Of a stretch of DNA of 6,563 nucleotides, positions 1 through 5,132 are shown piece by piece. Origin of the DNA: Dehalococcoidia bacterium (GTDB lineage Bacteria; Chloroflexota; Dehalococcoidia; Dehalococcoidales; DAOWJC01); contig DAOWJC010000118.1 in the NCBI GenBank assembly GCA_030640595.1, positions 1 through 6,563 on the forward strand. The letters are read 5' to 3'. Numbering within the stretch: position 1 is the stretch's first letter; each line of letters opens with the position of its first letter. The position numbers were made by a program, and so were the translations under genes. The notes beneath the pieces are model-generated. The model had not been told where the DNA came from and did not search any database. It saw only the letters and a program-made list of their open reading frames with translations.

Positions 1-872
1 GCAGGACTGCCAGCATAGGAGGTGGTAAGCGTTATGTCATTGCGCCAAAAAAGGTCATTTACTGAGAGTGGGATAGTAACGCCGAGATTGGTTGGTGCAA
101 AGAAGAGAACAGTGCCCCCACGCTCCACCGATTGCAACGCCTGGGCAATGGCGGATGCGGCGCCGGTGCATACTATCACCAGGTCGGCTAAGCGACCTTG
201 GTTAACCTGACGCAGGCGAGTGGGCAAGTCCTCTTCAGCGTGGAACGCAGCGTCAGCGCCGAACTGCCGTGCTGCCTTTAGCCGGTAGTCAACGACATCC
301 GTCGCCACCACGCAACCTGCCCCCAGAGTGCGGGCTAACTGCACGTGGAGCAGCCCGGCAATGCCACTGCCAATAACGAGCACGCTGTGACCTGGTTGCA
401 TATGTGCCAGCCTTTGTCCACGCAGGACACAGGCTAGCGGTTCGATAAACGTCGCCTGCTCATAAGAGACTTCATCGGGGAGCAGAAACACCCCACGTTC
501 CACATTGATGGCTGGTAACCGAATATATTCGGCAAAGCCACCGGGGTCAAAATTCGTCTGGCGAAGGGTATCGCAGACGGTGTGATGCCCGCTCAGGCAA
601 TAATGACATGTGTTGCAGGGGACATGATGGGCAGCGGAGACACGGTCGCCTACCTTGTAGCCATCCACCCCATCGCCTACCGCCACAATCTGACCGCCAA
701 TCTCATGACCCAGCACCAGGGGCACCCGGTCGCGGCGATACCACTCCATTACATCACTGCCGCAGATGCCACTAGCCTCCACCCGCACCAGCAGTTCGCC
801 ACGACCGATTTGCGGCGTCGGCATCTCCTCCAGCCGCACATCGCGGTTACTATAATACATGGCAACGCGCAA
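1..872 (-). CDS. Zinc-dependent medium-chain alcohol/polyol dehydrogenase, C-terminus cut by window edge
   Basis: This is the N-terminal 290 residues of an MDR-superfamily zinc dehydrogenase, related to sorbitol and threonine dehydrogenases, which oxidises an alcohol to a ketone or aldehyde with a nicotinamide cofactor. Visible ligands are the catalytic-zinc set Cys37 (GICGSD) and His56-Glu57 (LGHEIGG) with Glu144 (IEPLACVLRG), and the structural-zinc cysteines 86, 89, 92 and 100. The Rossmann loop VIGSGIAG lies at about 167-173, and the acidic Asp192 at the end of the second strand favours NAD over NADP. I chose the TTG at 872 over the ATG at 860: TTG gives the usual N-terminus MRVAMYY and sits 6 bases after GGAG, whereas the ATG has no well-placed ribosome site. 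The gene lies 12 bp after the aldolase stop, and its ribosome site (TGAGGGGAG) overlaps that stop, so coupling is likely. The family is about 340-350 residues, so about 55 are outside the window. The substrate cannot be told from sequence. Confidence 0.93.
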   Translation of the reverse strand, partial: MRVAMYYSNRDVRLEEMPTPQIGRGELLVRVEASGICGSDVMEWYRRDRVPLVLGHEIGGQIVAVGDGVDGYKVGDRVSAAHHVPCNTCHYCLSGHHTVCDTLRQTNFDPGGFAEYIRLPAINVERGVFLLPDEVSYEQATFIEPLACVLRGQRLAHMQPGHSVLVIGSGIAGLLHVQLARTLGAGCVVATDVVDYRLKAARQFGADAAFHAEEDLPTRLRQVNQGRLADLVIVCTGAASAIAQALQSVERGGTVLFFAPTNLGVTIPLSVNDLFWRNDITLTTSYAGSP

Positions 873-884
873 GTGCTTCTCCCC

Positions 885-1685
885 TCAGCCAGTGACTTCA
901 CCACTTTTTAGACTATCGTATAACTCTTGTGCCTCTTTTGGCGAAGCATTTTCATGAATGATGGCACGTATCGCCCTAATCATTGCCACCGGGAAATCAT
1001 TCTGCCAGATGTTTCTTCCCAGATTCACCCCTATGGCACCCTTTTGCATACCATCATAAACAAAGTCAAAAACCCCAAGCTCCGTGTCTACCTGAGGTCC
1101 TCCCGCCATAACCACTGGAACCGGGCAGCCCCGTGTCACTCTTTCAAAATCTTCACACCAGTAGGTTTTCACCACCCGCGCCCCCAATTCGGCGGCGATA
1201 CGAGAGGATAAGGCAAGGAAGCGGGCATCTCGCTTTTCTAGCTCTTTACCCACAGCAGTAACTGCCATTACTGGGATGCCGTACTTCTCGCCTTCGTCAA
1301 CAAGCCTGGCTAGATTTAATAGCGACTCACGCTCATAGTCAGTGCCGACAAAGATGGAAAGACCCACCGCCGCCACATTAAGGCGGATAGCCTCCTCCAT
1401 GGAGGTGGTGATGCCTTCATTGGCTAGGTCTTTCCCGACCATGCTGGTGCCGCCGGATACTCTAAGAATGATTGGCTTTGTCTTGTCGGGGTCTACCGAT
1501 GAGCGTAATACCCCCCTGGTAATGAACAGGGCATCGGCATAAGGGAGAAGCGGCTCAATAGTTTTACCTGGTTCTTCCAATTTTCTGGTCGGTCCTTGAA
1601 AATAGCCATGGTCTACTGGCAGAAAGAGACAGTGACCATCAGCTTGAATTAGTTGTGCCATACGATTTTTCATTCCCCAATCCAT
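885..1685 (-). CDS. LsrF/FbaB-type class I aldolase family protein
   Basis: A 266-residue DeoC/LsrF/FbaB TIM-barrel protein. From memory it closely resembles Escherichia coli LsrF, which cleaves or thiolyses a phosphorylated autoinducer-2 product. The N-terminal DWGMKNR block, the DHGYFQGPT block at 25-33, the ITRGVLRS block at 55-62, and GVNLGRNIWQ at 219-228 (the likely phosphate site) are all present. Lys173 in VVKTYW is the expected Schiff-base lysine. AVTAVGKE at 141-148 and VVMAGG at 191-196 are further barrel strands. The ATG follows a strong AAGGGGGG ribosome site. The gene is the first of a two-gene operon with a zinc dehydrogenase, transcribed from an extended -10 promoter at about 1737-1745. 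No other lsr genes are visible, so an AI-2 role is unproven. Related proteins include archaeal fructose-bisphosphate aldolases and the aminodideoxyheptulosonate synthases, and a sugar-phosphate aldolase or transaldolase role is equally possible. The family is secure, the reaction is not. Confidence 0.92.
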   Translation of the reverse strand: MDWGMKNRMAQLIQADGHCLFLPVDHGYFQGPTRKLEEPGKTIEPLLPYADALFITRGVLRSSVDPDKTKPIILRVSGGTSMVGKDLANEGITTSMEEAIRLNVAAVGLSIFVGTDYERESLLNLARLVDEGEKYGIPVMAVTAVGKELEKRDARFLALSSRIAAELGARVVKTYWCEDFERVTRGCPVPVVMAGGPQVDTELGVFDFVYDGMQKGAIGVNLGRNIWQNDFPVAMIRAIRAIIHENASPKEAQELYDSLKSGEVTG

Positions 1686-1736
1686 GTTAATCCCCCCTTA
1701 TTTATGGTTTACTGCTCACTGACAATGACTGTCTTT

Positions 1737-1745
1737 ATTATATCA
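1737..1745 (-). promoter_or_regulatory. Extended -10 promoter for the aldolase-dehydrogenase operon
   Basis: On the minus strand the sequence reads TGATATAAT: an exact TATAAT hexamer (1742 to 1737) with a TG dinucleotide one base upstream, the classic extended -10 form. The position 17 bp upstream (1765-1760) reads TATCAT, a poor -35, which is usual for extended -10 promoters. The predicted start near 1730 gives a leader of about 45 bases to the ATG at 1685. The same ten bases, CTGATATAAT, recur before the gene at 4123-4560. Confidence 0.65.
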
Positions 1746-1760
1746 GCTCCTCTTTCAGTA

Positions 1761-1785
1761 TGATAGGGCTAGAGATTACCTATCA
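1761..1785. promoter_or_regulatory. Inverted repeat (operator candidate) touching the -35 region of the aldolase operon
   Basis: A perfect 7-bp inverted repeat, TGATAGG at 1761-1767 and CCTATCA at 1779-1785, with 11 bp between arms (about one helical turn plus). One edge overlaps the -35 position of the leftward promoter, a place where a repressor or recruiting activator would act. It directly abuts a second inverted repeat. No known regulator site was recognised. Confidence 0.45.
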
Positions 1786-1809
1786 ACCCCGTAGGAAATC
1801 TAACGGGGT
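1786..1809. promoter_or_regulatory. Second abutting inverted repeat with GC-rich arms
   Basis: A perfect 7-bp inverted repeat, ACCCCGT at 1786-1792 and ACGGGGT at 1803-1809, spaced by 10 bp. It is centred about 68 bp upstream of the predicted start of the aldolase operon. It has no T-run after it on either strand, so it is not a normal rho-independent terminator. A DNA-binding site, or a stem in a longer leader RNA, are the two options. Confidence 0.45.
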
Positions 1810-1921
1810 CAACCTCACACCCTTTAAGCACTCAGAAGAATCTTCAATTTCCCTAGGAACCCGCTTTATCCCCCCTTTTTCAACCGTTTTGTTACTGTTA
1901 CTGAAAATTGGCTTGAAAACT

Positions 1922-1952
1922 ACTTGACAAGTGGAATAATATATGCTATACA
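1922..1952 (+). promoter_or_regulatory. Sigma70-type promoter for the treT operon
   Basis: A perfect -35 TTGACA at 1924-1929, a 17-bp spacer, and a -10 TATACA at 1947-1952 (four of six consensus bases). The predicted start near 1959 leaves a leader of about 143 bases before treT. The -35 box sits inside the palindrome ACTTGACAAGT at 1922-1932, a possible operator, although part of this symmetry is inherent in TTGNCAA. Confidence 0.62.
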
Positions 1953-1967
1953 ATGCAAGAAAGGAAT

Positions 1968-2045
1968 TTCAGGTAATATTAGTATAGTATTTTTAATCTG
2001 GTAAGAGTTTTCCAGTATTATCTATCGTGTAAAATATTTCCTGAA
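1968..2045 (+). promoter_or_regulatory. Inverted-repeat-rich leader (possible structured 5' untranslated RNA) of treT
   Basis: The arms TTCAGGTAATATT (1968-1980) and AATATTTCCTGAA (2033-2045) are complementary at 12 of 13 positions. Between them, CTGG and CCAG arms near 1997-2014 could form an inner hairpin. The element starts about 10 bases after the predicted transcription start and would fold at the front of the treT message. Just downstream, GGTCA at 2066-2070 pairs with TGACC at 2084-2088, next to the ribosome site GGAG at 2090-2093. No known riboswitch class was recognised, and the AT-rich content makes chance pairing easier. Confidence 0.35.
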
Positions 2046-2101
2046 TGTAAAGTTAACATATCAAGGGTCAGGCATAATGTTGGTGACCTGGAGTAGAATA
2101 A

Positions 2102-3358
2102 ATGATTGAATGCGTTCTCACCCCCAGACGGTCACTGAGTGAATACACTTCCACGGTGGGAGAGGAATGCATTCAGGAATTGAGAGAGCTGGCTAAACCC
2201 TTATGTGGAGCCAGAGTGCTTCATCTCAATGCTACCGCCGCTGGTGGCGGAGTAGCCGAGATACTGAAGGCTTTGGTGCCACTAATGTGCGACGTGGGAT
2301 TGGATACCGAGTGGCGTACCTTGCAAGGGACGAAGGAATTCTTCCAAGTCACCAAAGCCTTTCACAATGGTCTCCAGGGGATGCCAATCCAACTGAAATC
2401 TAATATGAAAGAGACATGGCTGAAGTATAGCAGTCTGAATGCCGACCTTCTGAGCTCTAACGGGAACTACGATTTTGTGGTGGTTCATGACCCCCAACCG
2501 GCTGGCATTCTGTGGCTTCTGCGTCAGAAAAATGGTCATCGAAATCCAGGTATCTGGATATGGCGCTGCCATATAGACCTCACCACCCCTCGGCCTAATA
2601 TCTGGAGATTTCTGAAGCCTTATGTTGAAGTCCACGATGCTGCCATATTTACCAAGAGACAATACTTCCCGAAGGATTTTCAAGGCCCCCGGTGCTTCGA
2701 GGTGCCCCCAGGGATAGACCCCCTGAGCATCAAGAATAGCCTCCTCGATGATGGGGAAGTTCATAATATCCTGCTGCGCTATGGCGTTGACCCAGAGCGC
2801 CCCTTCATCTTCAAGGTATCCCGTTTTGACCCGTGGAAAGACTTCCACGGGGTTATTGACATATATGATTTGCTCAGGAAAGAATTCCCCCAGTTGCAAT
2901 TGGTGCTGGCGGGTGGCGGTGCCGGTGATGACCCAGAAGCCTGGTCATGCTACCAAAGCACTGCCGCCTATGCACAGGGCAAGGGTGATATTCATATACT
3001 GTGGGGCGATAACGGGGTGGGCAGCCCAGAGCTTAATGCCTTTCAGCAGGCAGCCAGCGTGGTGGTGCAAAAATCGATTCGCGAGGGTTTTGGGCTGGTC
3101 GTCGCCGAAGCCCTGTGGAAGGGTTGTCCGGTGGTGGCGAGTGACGTGGGGGGTATTGTCCTCCAGATATCACATGGGGAAAATGGCTACCTGGCGGGCT
3201 CGGTGAATGAGTGGGTAGAGGCTATAACCTACCTGTTGCGGGATAATGAGACTGCTGGCAGGCTGGGGAGTGCCGGCAAACGGCTAGTTCAGGAGAAATT
3301 CCTCATCACCAGGTACCTCCGCGATTATTTGAAAATTCTTTGTGCTCTCACTGACTGA
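2102..3358 (+). CDS. treT: Trehalose glycosyltransferring synthase (TreT-type, GT4 family)
   Basis: A 418-residue cytoplasmic GT-B glycosyltransferase that should join NDP-glucose and glucose to form trehalose. From memory it matches the Thermococcus/Pyrococcus TreT family along its whole length: HLNATAAGGGVAEIL at 41-55, EFFQVTKAFHNGLQG at 79-93, VVHDPQPA at 127-134, WRCHIDLTTP at 154-163, VPPGIDPLS at 201-209, VSRFDPWKD at 239-247, GDDPE at 275-279, and the donor-site segment SIREGFGLVVAEALWKGCPV at 325-344 with the GT4 E-x7-E pair Glu328/Glu336. Length agrees with the family (about 410-420). The ATG lies 8 bases after GGAG. There is no signal peptide or membrane segment. The next gene, a winged-helix protein, starts 9 bp after the stop, so the two form an operon. 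Trehalose would serve as a compatible solute or carbon store. The reaction can run in both directions in known TreT enzymes, so breakdown of trehalose is also possible. Trehalose phosphorylases of GT4 are the main alternative. Confidence 0.9.
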   Translation: MIECVLTPRRSLSEYTSTVGEECIQELRELAKPLCGARVLHLNATAAGGGVAEILKALVPLMCDVGLDTEWRTLQGTKEFFQVTKAFHNGLQGMPIQLKSNMKETWLKYSSLNADLLSSNGNYDFVVVHDPQPAGILWLLRQKNGHRNPGIWIWRCHIDLTTPRPNIWRFLKPYVEVHDAAIFTKRQYFPKDFQGPRCFEVPPGIDPLSIKNSLLDDGEVHNILLRYGVDPERPFIFKVSRFDPWKDFHGVIDIYDLLRKEFPQLQLVLAGGGAGDDPEAWSCYQSTAAYAQGKGDIHILWGDNGVGSPELNAFQQAASVVVQKSIREGFGLVVAEALWKGCPVVASDVGGIVLQISHGENGYLAGSVNEWVEAITYLLRDNETAGRLGSAGKRLVQEKFLITRYLRDYLKILCALTD

Positions 3359-3367
3359 GGTCGAAAA

Positions 3368-3691
3368 ATGCCCGAGTTTTCCTTTATCACAAATCATGGT
3401 CTTGTCCTCTTGGCGATTGCTAAGCGTCCGCGTAGCACCGCCAGAGAGATTGGCGATGTCGTGGGCATCACCGAGAGGGCAACTCACAGCATCATCAACG
3501 ACCTTGAAGCCGCTGGCTACACCACCAAGACCAGGGTTGGCCGACGGAACGAGTACGTAATAGACCCGGACATGCCGGTTAAAGTCAAGGCAAGCGACGC
3601 CGACGTTGGTGAACTGCTAATGCTCCTGGGCTGGAAGCCTGAGAAAAGGCGAGGCAAGGCTGCTCCGTCTGAAGAAGGTAAGAATTTCTGA
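3368..3691 (+). CDS. Small MarR/ArsR-like winged-helix DNA-binding protein
   Basis: A 107-residue protein with a winged helix-turn-helix over about residues 8-66. HGLVLLAIAKRP forms the first helix, STAREIGDVVGITERATHSI the helix-turn-helix, INDLEAAGYTTKTRVGRRNEY the recognition-helix end and wing. The tail after residue 93 is basic and low in complexity. Such proteins bind DNA as dimers and often sit beside the genes they control. The start follows GAGG (3357-3360), which overlaps the treT stop, so translation is probably coupled and the protein is a candidate regulator of treT. No ligand-binding domain follows the wing. The stop codon is 5 bp from the stop of the convergent gene, with no terminator hairpin between them. 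The specific subfamily was not resolved. Confidence 0.85.
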   Translation: MPEFSFITNHGLVLLAIAKRPRSTAREIGDVVGITERATHSIINDLEAAGYTTKTRVGRRNEYVIDPDMPVKVKASDADVGELLMLLGWKPEKRRGKAAPSEEGKNF

Positions 3692-3696
3692 AGACC

Positions 3697-4077
3697 TTAA
3701 CTCTCGGTTTCCCTGTCGACAGTAATCTCCGCCCTCTGGACTACCTGCCTGAGCACGTTGGTGTCGCCTATAATCTTGCCGAAGACATTAACCGGGCTGG
3801 CAGGTCGTATTTCCTGCCCTACGCTCATCGGGGTCGGACCGAAAAATAGGCAAAAGGCAGTTCCCGGGGGCCAGTAGCCCAAATCTCCGAGGCTTACCAA
3901 TTCCTGCGCATCCTCTGCTTCCAGGCTAACCGGAATTGAGAAGTATATCTCGTCTCCCCACAGGTTTACGTAGCCCGTGATAGGCAAGGCTTCCCAAATC
4001 GCCTCGGCGGTCCTGGTTGTATTCAGTTCGGCGATTACTTCAATGGTACCGGCTTTGATTTTAATTGTTCTGTCCAT
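3697..4077 (-). CDS. Cyclophilin-like fold protein (TM1367/DUF369-like)
   Basis: A 126-residue protein of the small cyclophilin-like beta-barrel family typified by Thermotoga TM1367. Diagnostic stretches are AIWEALPITG at 26-35, WGDEIYFSIP at 40-49, GDLGYWPPGTAFCLFFGPTP at 64-83, and SPVNVFGKI at 94-102. Members have the cyclophilin fold but are not established prolyl isomerases, and their function is unknown. It is the second gene of a minus-strand pair, 45 bp after the C_GCAxxG_C_C gene. The ATG at 4077 has no good ribosome site (GGTTTTTTAAGT precedes it) and no better in-frame start was found, so it may be weakly translated or depend on coupling. No signal peptide or membrane segment is seen. 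Confidence 0.85.
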   Translation of the reverse strand: MDRTIKIKAGTIEVIAELNTTRTAEAIWEALPITGYVNLWGDEIYFSIPVSLEAEDAQELVSLGDLGYWPPGTAFCLFFGPTPMSVGQEIRPASPVNVFGKIIGDTNVLRQVVQRAEITVDRETES

Positions 4078-4122
4078 ACTTAAAAAACCGAATTCAAACT
4101 GTATTATTGATTATGACGCCGG

Positions 4123-4560
4123 CTATGTCAATATCTGTTCAATAATCTCGGCGGCGTCACGGACATATTTTGGACAAAGGGTAGTAAAGAGTTTCTTCTC
4201 TCTAGCCGTATTCAAACCCTCGGGAGTGCTTATATCACAACCAAGCAACTCTCTACATACAATTGACCCGTTGCGAGACTTGAATCTGTTGACAAACTCA
4301 TTTACCAGGCTATAAGTCTTCTCCTCTGACTGTTCATCTTCAGCTATCGTTCCACCGTGTTTAAGCCCTATGACCATAAAGGCGCCGGTTACTGCTCCAC
4401 ATATTTCACCCATATGACCCATCCCGCCACCAAAAGCACCAGCCACCTTTAAGGCAGTTTCACGGTCTAACCCAAATTGCAGGCTGTAGGTGGAAAACAC
4501 TGCTTGGGAACAAACGAAACCCTGGTCAAAGCAGGCAACGGCTAGCTCAACTTTACTCAT
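4123..4560 (-). CDS. C_GCAxxG_C_C family cysteine-rich protein
   Basis: A 145-residue protein of the C_GCAxxG_C_C family, named after its conserved cysteines. Here they are Cys17 (VCSQAVF), Cys54 in GEICGAVTGAFMVIG (50-64), Cys102 (VCREL), Cys108 and Cys129 (LCPKYVRDAAEI). Glycine-rich GAFGGGMGHMGE at 41-52 is also typical. The spacing suggests a redox or metal-binding role, and members are common in anaerobes, but the biochemical function is not established. The ATG follows GGAG by 8 bases. A promoter with a TGATATAAT extended -10 lies about 55-60 bases upstream. It leads a probable operon with the cyclophilin-like gene. Confidence 0.88.
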   Translation of the reverse strand: MSKVELAVACFDQGFVCSQAVFSTYSLQFGLDRETALKVAGAFGGGMGHMGEICGAVTGAFMVIGLKHGGTIAEDEQSEEKTYSLVNEFVNRFKSRNGSIVCRELLGCDISTPEGLNTAREKKLFTTLCPKYVRDAAEIIEQILT

Positions 4561-4590
4561 GGTTCAATCTCCGTTCATTAGCTTGATTTA

Positions 4591-4612
4591 CTCCCCGAGC
4601 CGGACTTGAACC
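4591..4612 (-). other. tRNA 3'-end-like relic (T-loop and acceptor half only)
   Basis: On the minus strand this 22-base stretch contains GGTTCAAGTCC, which fits the universal T-arm pattern GGTTCRANYCC exactly, then GGC and an acceptor-like TCGGGGA with a G discriminator. The expected 5' T-stem arm is absent: upstream lies the AT-rich TATAAT box, so homology would stop at 4612. No D-arm or anticodon arm is visible and CCA is not encoded. It could be the 3' fragment left by integration at a tRNA gene, or chance. Confidence 0.3.
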
Positions 4613-4613
4613 A

Positions 4614-4622
4614 ATTATATCA
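4614..4622 (-). promoter_or_regulatory. Extended -10 promoter for the C_GCAxxG_C_C operon
   Basis: The minus strand reads TGATATAAT (TATAAT at 4619 to 4614 with TG one base upstream). The expected -35 position is G/C-rich and unlike the consensus. The start would fall near 4607, giving a leader of about 47 bases, much like the aldolase operon promoter, with which it shares ten bases. Confidence 0.58.
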
Positions 4623-4637
4623 GAAATCAACCTCACG

Positions 4638-4664
4638 GGGGGAAGGATATAAAAAGAGGGGCTT
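4638..4664. repeat. Left copy of a 27/28-bp direct repeat flanking the CMD gene
   Basis: The stretch runs G5, AAGGATAT, A5, GAGGGG, CTT. It matches 5105-5132 at every position except for one extra A in the right copy. This left copy holds only one arm of the hairpin found at the right copy, so it is not a working terminator. The promoter of the CMD gene begins 11 bp further right. Confidence 0.8.
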
Positions 4665-4674
4665 GTCAGATGTT

Positions 4675-4704
4675 TTGACTTCCAGCGAGCAAGGCTCTTA
4701 AAAT
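4675..4704 (+). promoter_or_regulatory. Sigma70-type promoter for the CMD-family gene
   Basis: TTGACT at 4675-4680 (five of six -35 bases), an 18-bp spacer, and TAAAAT at 4699-4704 (five of six -10 bases). The start near 4711 leaves a leader of about 26 bases, which contains a near-perfect ribosome site AGGAGGTGA at 4721-4729. Confidence 0.6.
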
Positions 4705-4736
4705 AGCCGCAGTAACTGATAGGAGGTGACGGATTT

Positions 4737-5078
4737 ATGGAAAGTCAATTAGAGCTTTATGATGAGATAAGAAGGTGCACAGCTAAATATCATGAGGGAG
4801 CACCACCCGGTGTGGAGGATGCCTACATCGCTCTTAGGGATGAAACATATAAGGATGGCGCTCTTAGTCACAAGGTTAAACGGCTAATAGCTCTTGGCAT
4901 ATCACTCCGGGCTGGGTGCACCGCATGTATTCTGCATCAAACCAAGCTGGCGGTGGAGGCTGGAGCCTCTAAGGAAGAAATCACGGAAGCTGTTTCAGTG
5001 GCCGTTGCCGTGAGTGGTAGCACAGCCCTCGGCTGGTCTTGGAGAGTGTTTAAGCTATTGGAGGAACTAGGGAAATAG
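4737..5078 (+). CDS. Carboxymuconolactone decarboxylase (CMD/AhpD-like) family protein
   Basis: A 113-residue helical protein of the CMD/AhpD-like family. The CxxC-x2-H signature is present as Cys61, Cys64 and His67 in RAGCTACILHQ, preceded by KVKRLIALGISL (46-57) and followed by AVEAGASKEEITEAVSVAVA (72-91), the usual helix pair. With the CxxC intact, a thiol-disulfide or peroxide-reducing role like that of AhpD is more likely than true gamma-carboxymuconolactone decarboxylation, but the substrate is unknown. The start is fixed by AGGAGGTGA seven bases upstream. It is a single-gene unit with its own promoter, and it points the opposite way from both neighbours. A 27/28-bp direct repeat brackets the unit, which hints that it arrived or was rearranged as a module. 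Confidence 0.9.
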   Translation: MESQLELYDEIRRCTAKYHEGAPPGVEDAYIALRDETYKDGALSHKVKRLIALGISLRAGCTACILHQTKLAVEAGASKEEITEAVSVAVAVSGSTALGWSWRVFKLLEELGK

Positions 5079-5104
5079 TAGCCATGCCTGGCCGGCAAAG
5101 GAGA

Positions 5105-5132
5105 GGGGGAAGGATATAAAAAAGAGGGGCTT
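5105..5132. repeat. Right copy of the direct repeat flanking the CMD gene
   Basis: Matches 4638-4664 with one extra A in the A-run (5118-5123). Here the repeat continues into the second arm of a 9-bp hairpin, so this copy includes the left half of a functional-looking terminator. Confidence 0.8.

Larger units (their letters stand above)
1686..2101. other. 416-bp divergent intergenic control region
   Basis: No open reading frame of convincing quality lies here. The region separates the leftward aldolase operon from the rightward treT operon. It is AT-rich at its right end and holds one promoter for each direction, two abutting inverted repeats at 1761-1809, a small near-palindrome GAAGAATCTTC at 1835-1845, a tandem GTTACT pair at 1891-1902, and an inverted-repeat-rich stretch at 1968-2045. 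A short inverted repeat, GACA at 1721-1724 and TGTC at 1730-1733, surrounds the predicted start of the leftward transcript. The pyrimidine tract at about 1869-1880 does not follow a stem and was not called a terminator. Confidence 0.8.

Noticed and set aside
582..911. A 109-codon plus-strand frame opposite the dehydrogenase.
   Set aside because: The minus strand encodes all zinc-binding motifs of the dehydrogenase here, and this frame is its shadow, rich in histidine and threonine.
885..1685. An autoinducer-2 (lsr) quorum-signal operon.
   Set aside because: Only an LsrF-like protein is present. LsrK, LsrR, LsrG and the transporter are not in the window, so the assignment would be overreach.
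1867..1880. Pyrimidine run TATCCCCCCTTTTT as a terminator tail.
   Set aside because: No stable stem precedes it on the plus strand, and it lies far from any plus-strand gene end.
1953..1976. A seven-codon possible leader peptide starting at ATG 1953.
   Set aside because: It starts at the -10 box, before the expected transcription start, and has no ribosome site.
2282..2899. A 205-codon open frame on the minus strand opposite treT.
   Set aside because: It lies wholly within a strongly conserved gene on the other strand, has no recognisable domain, and is best explained as an antisense shadow.
2748..3206. A 152-codon plus-strand frame overlapping treT.
   Set aside because: It is out of frame with treT, has a tryptophan- and cysteine-rich composition typical of a shifted frame, and no ribosome site.
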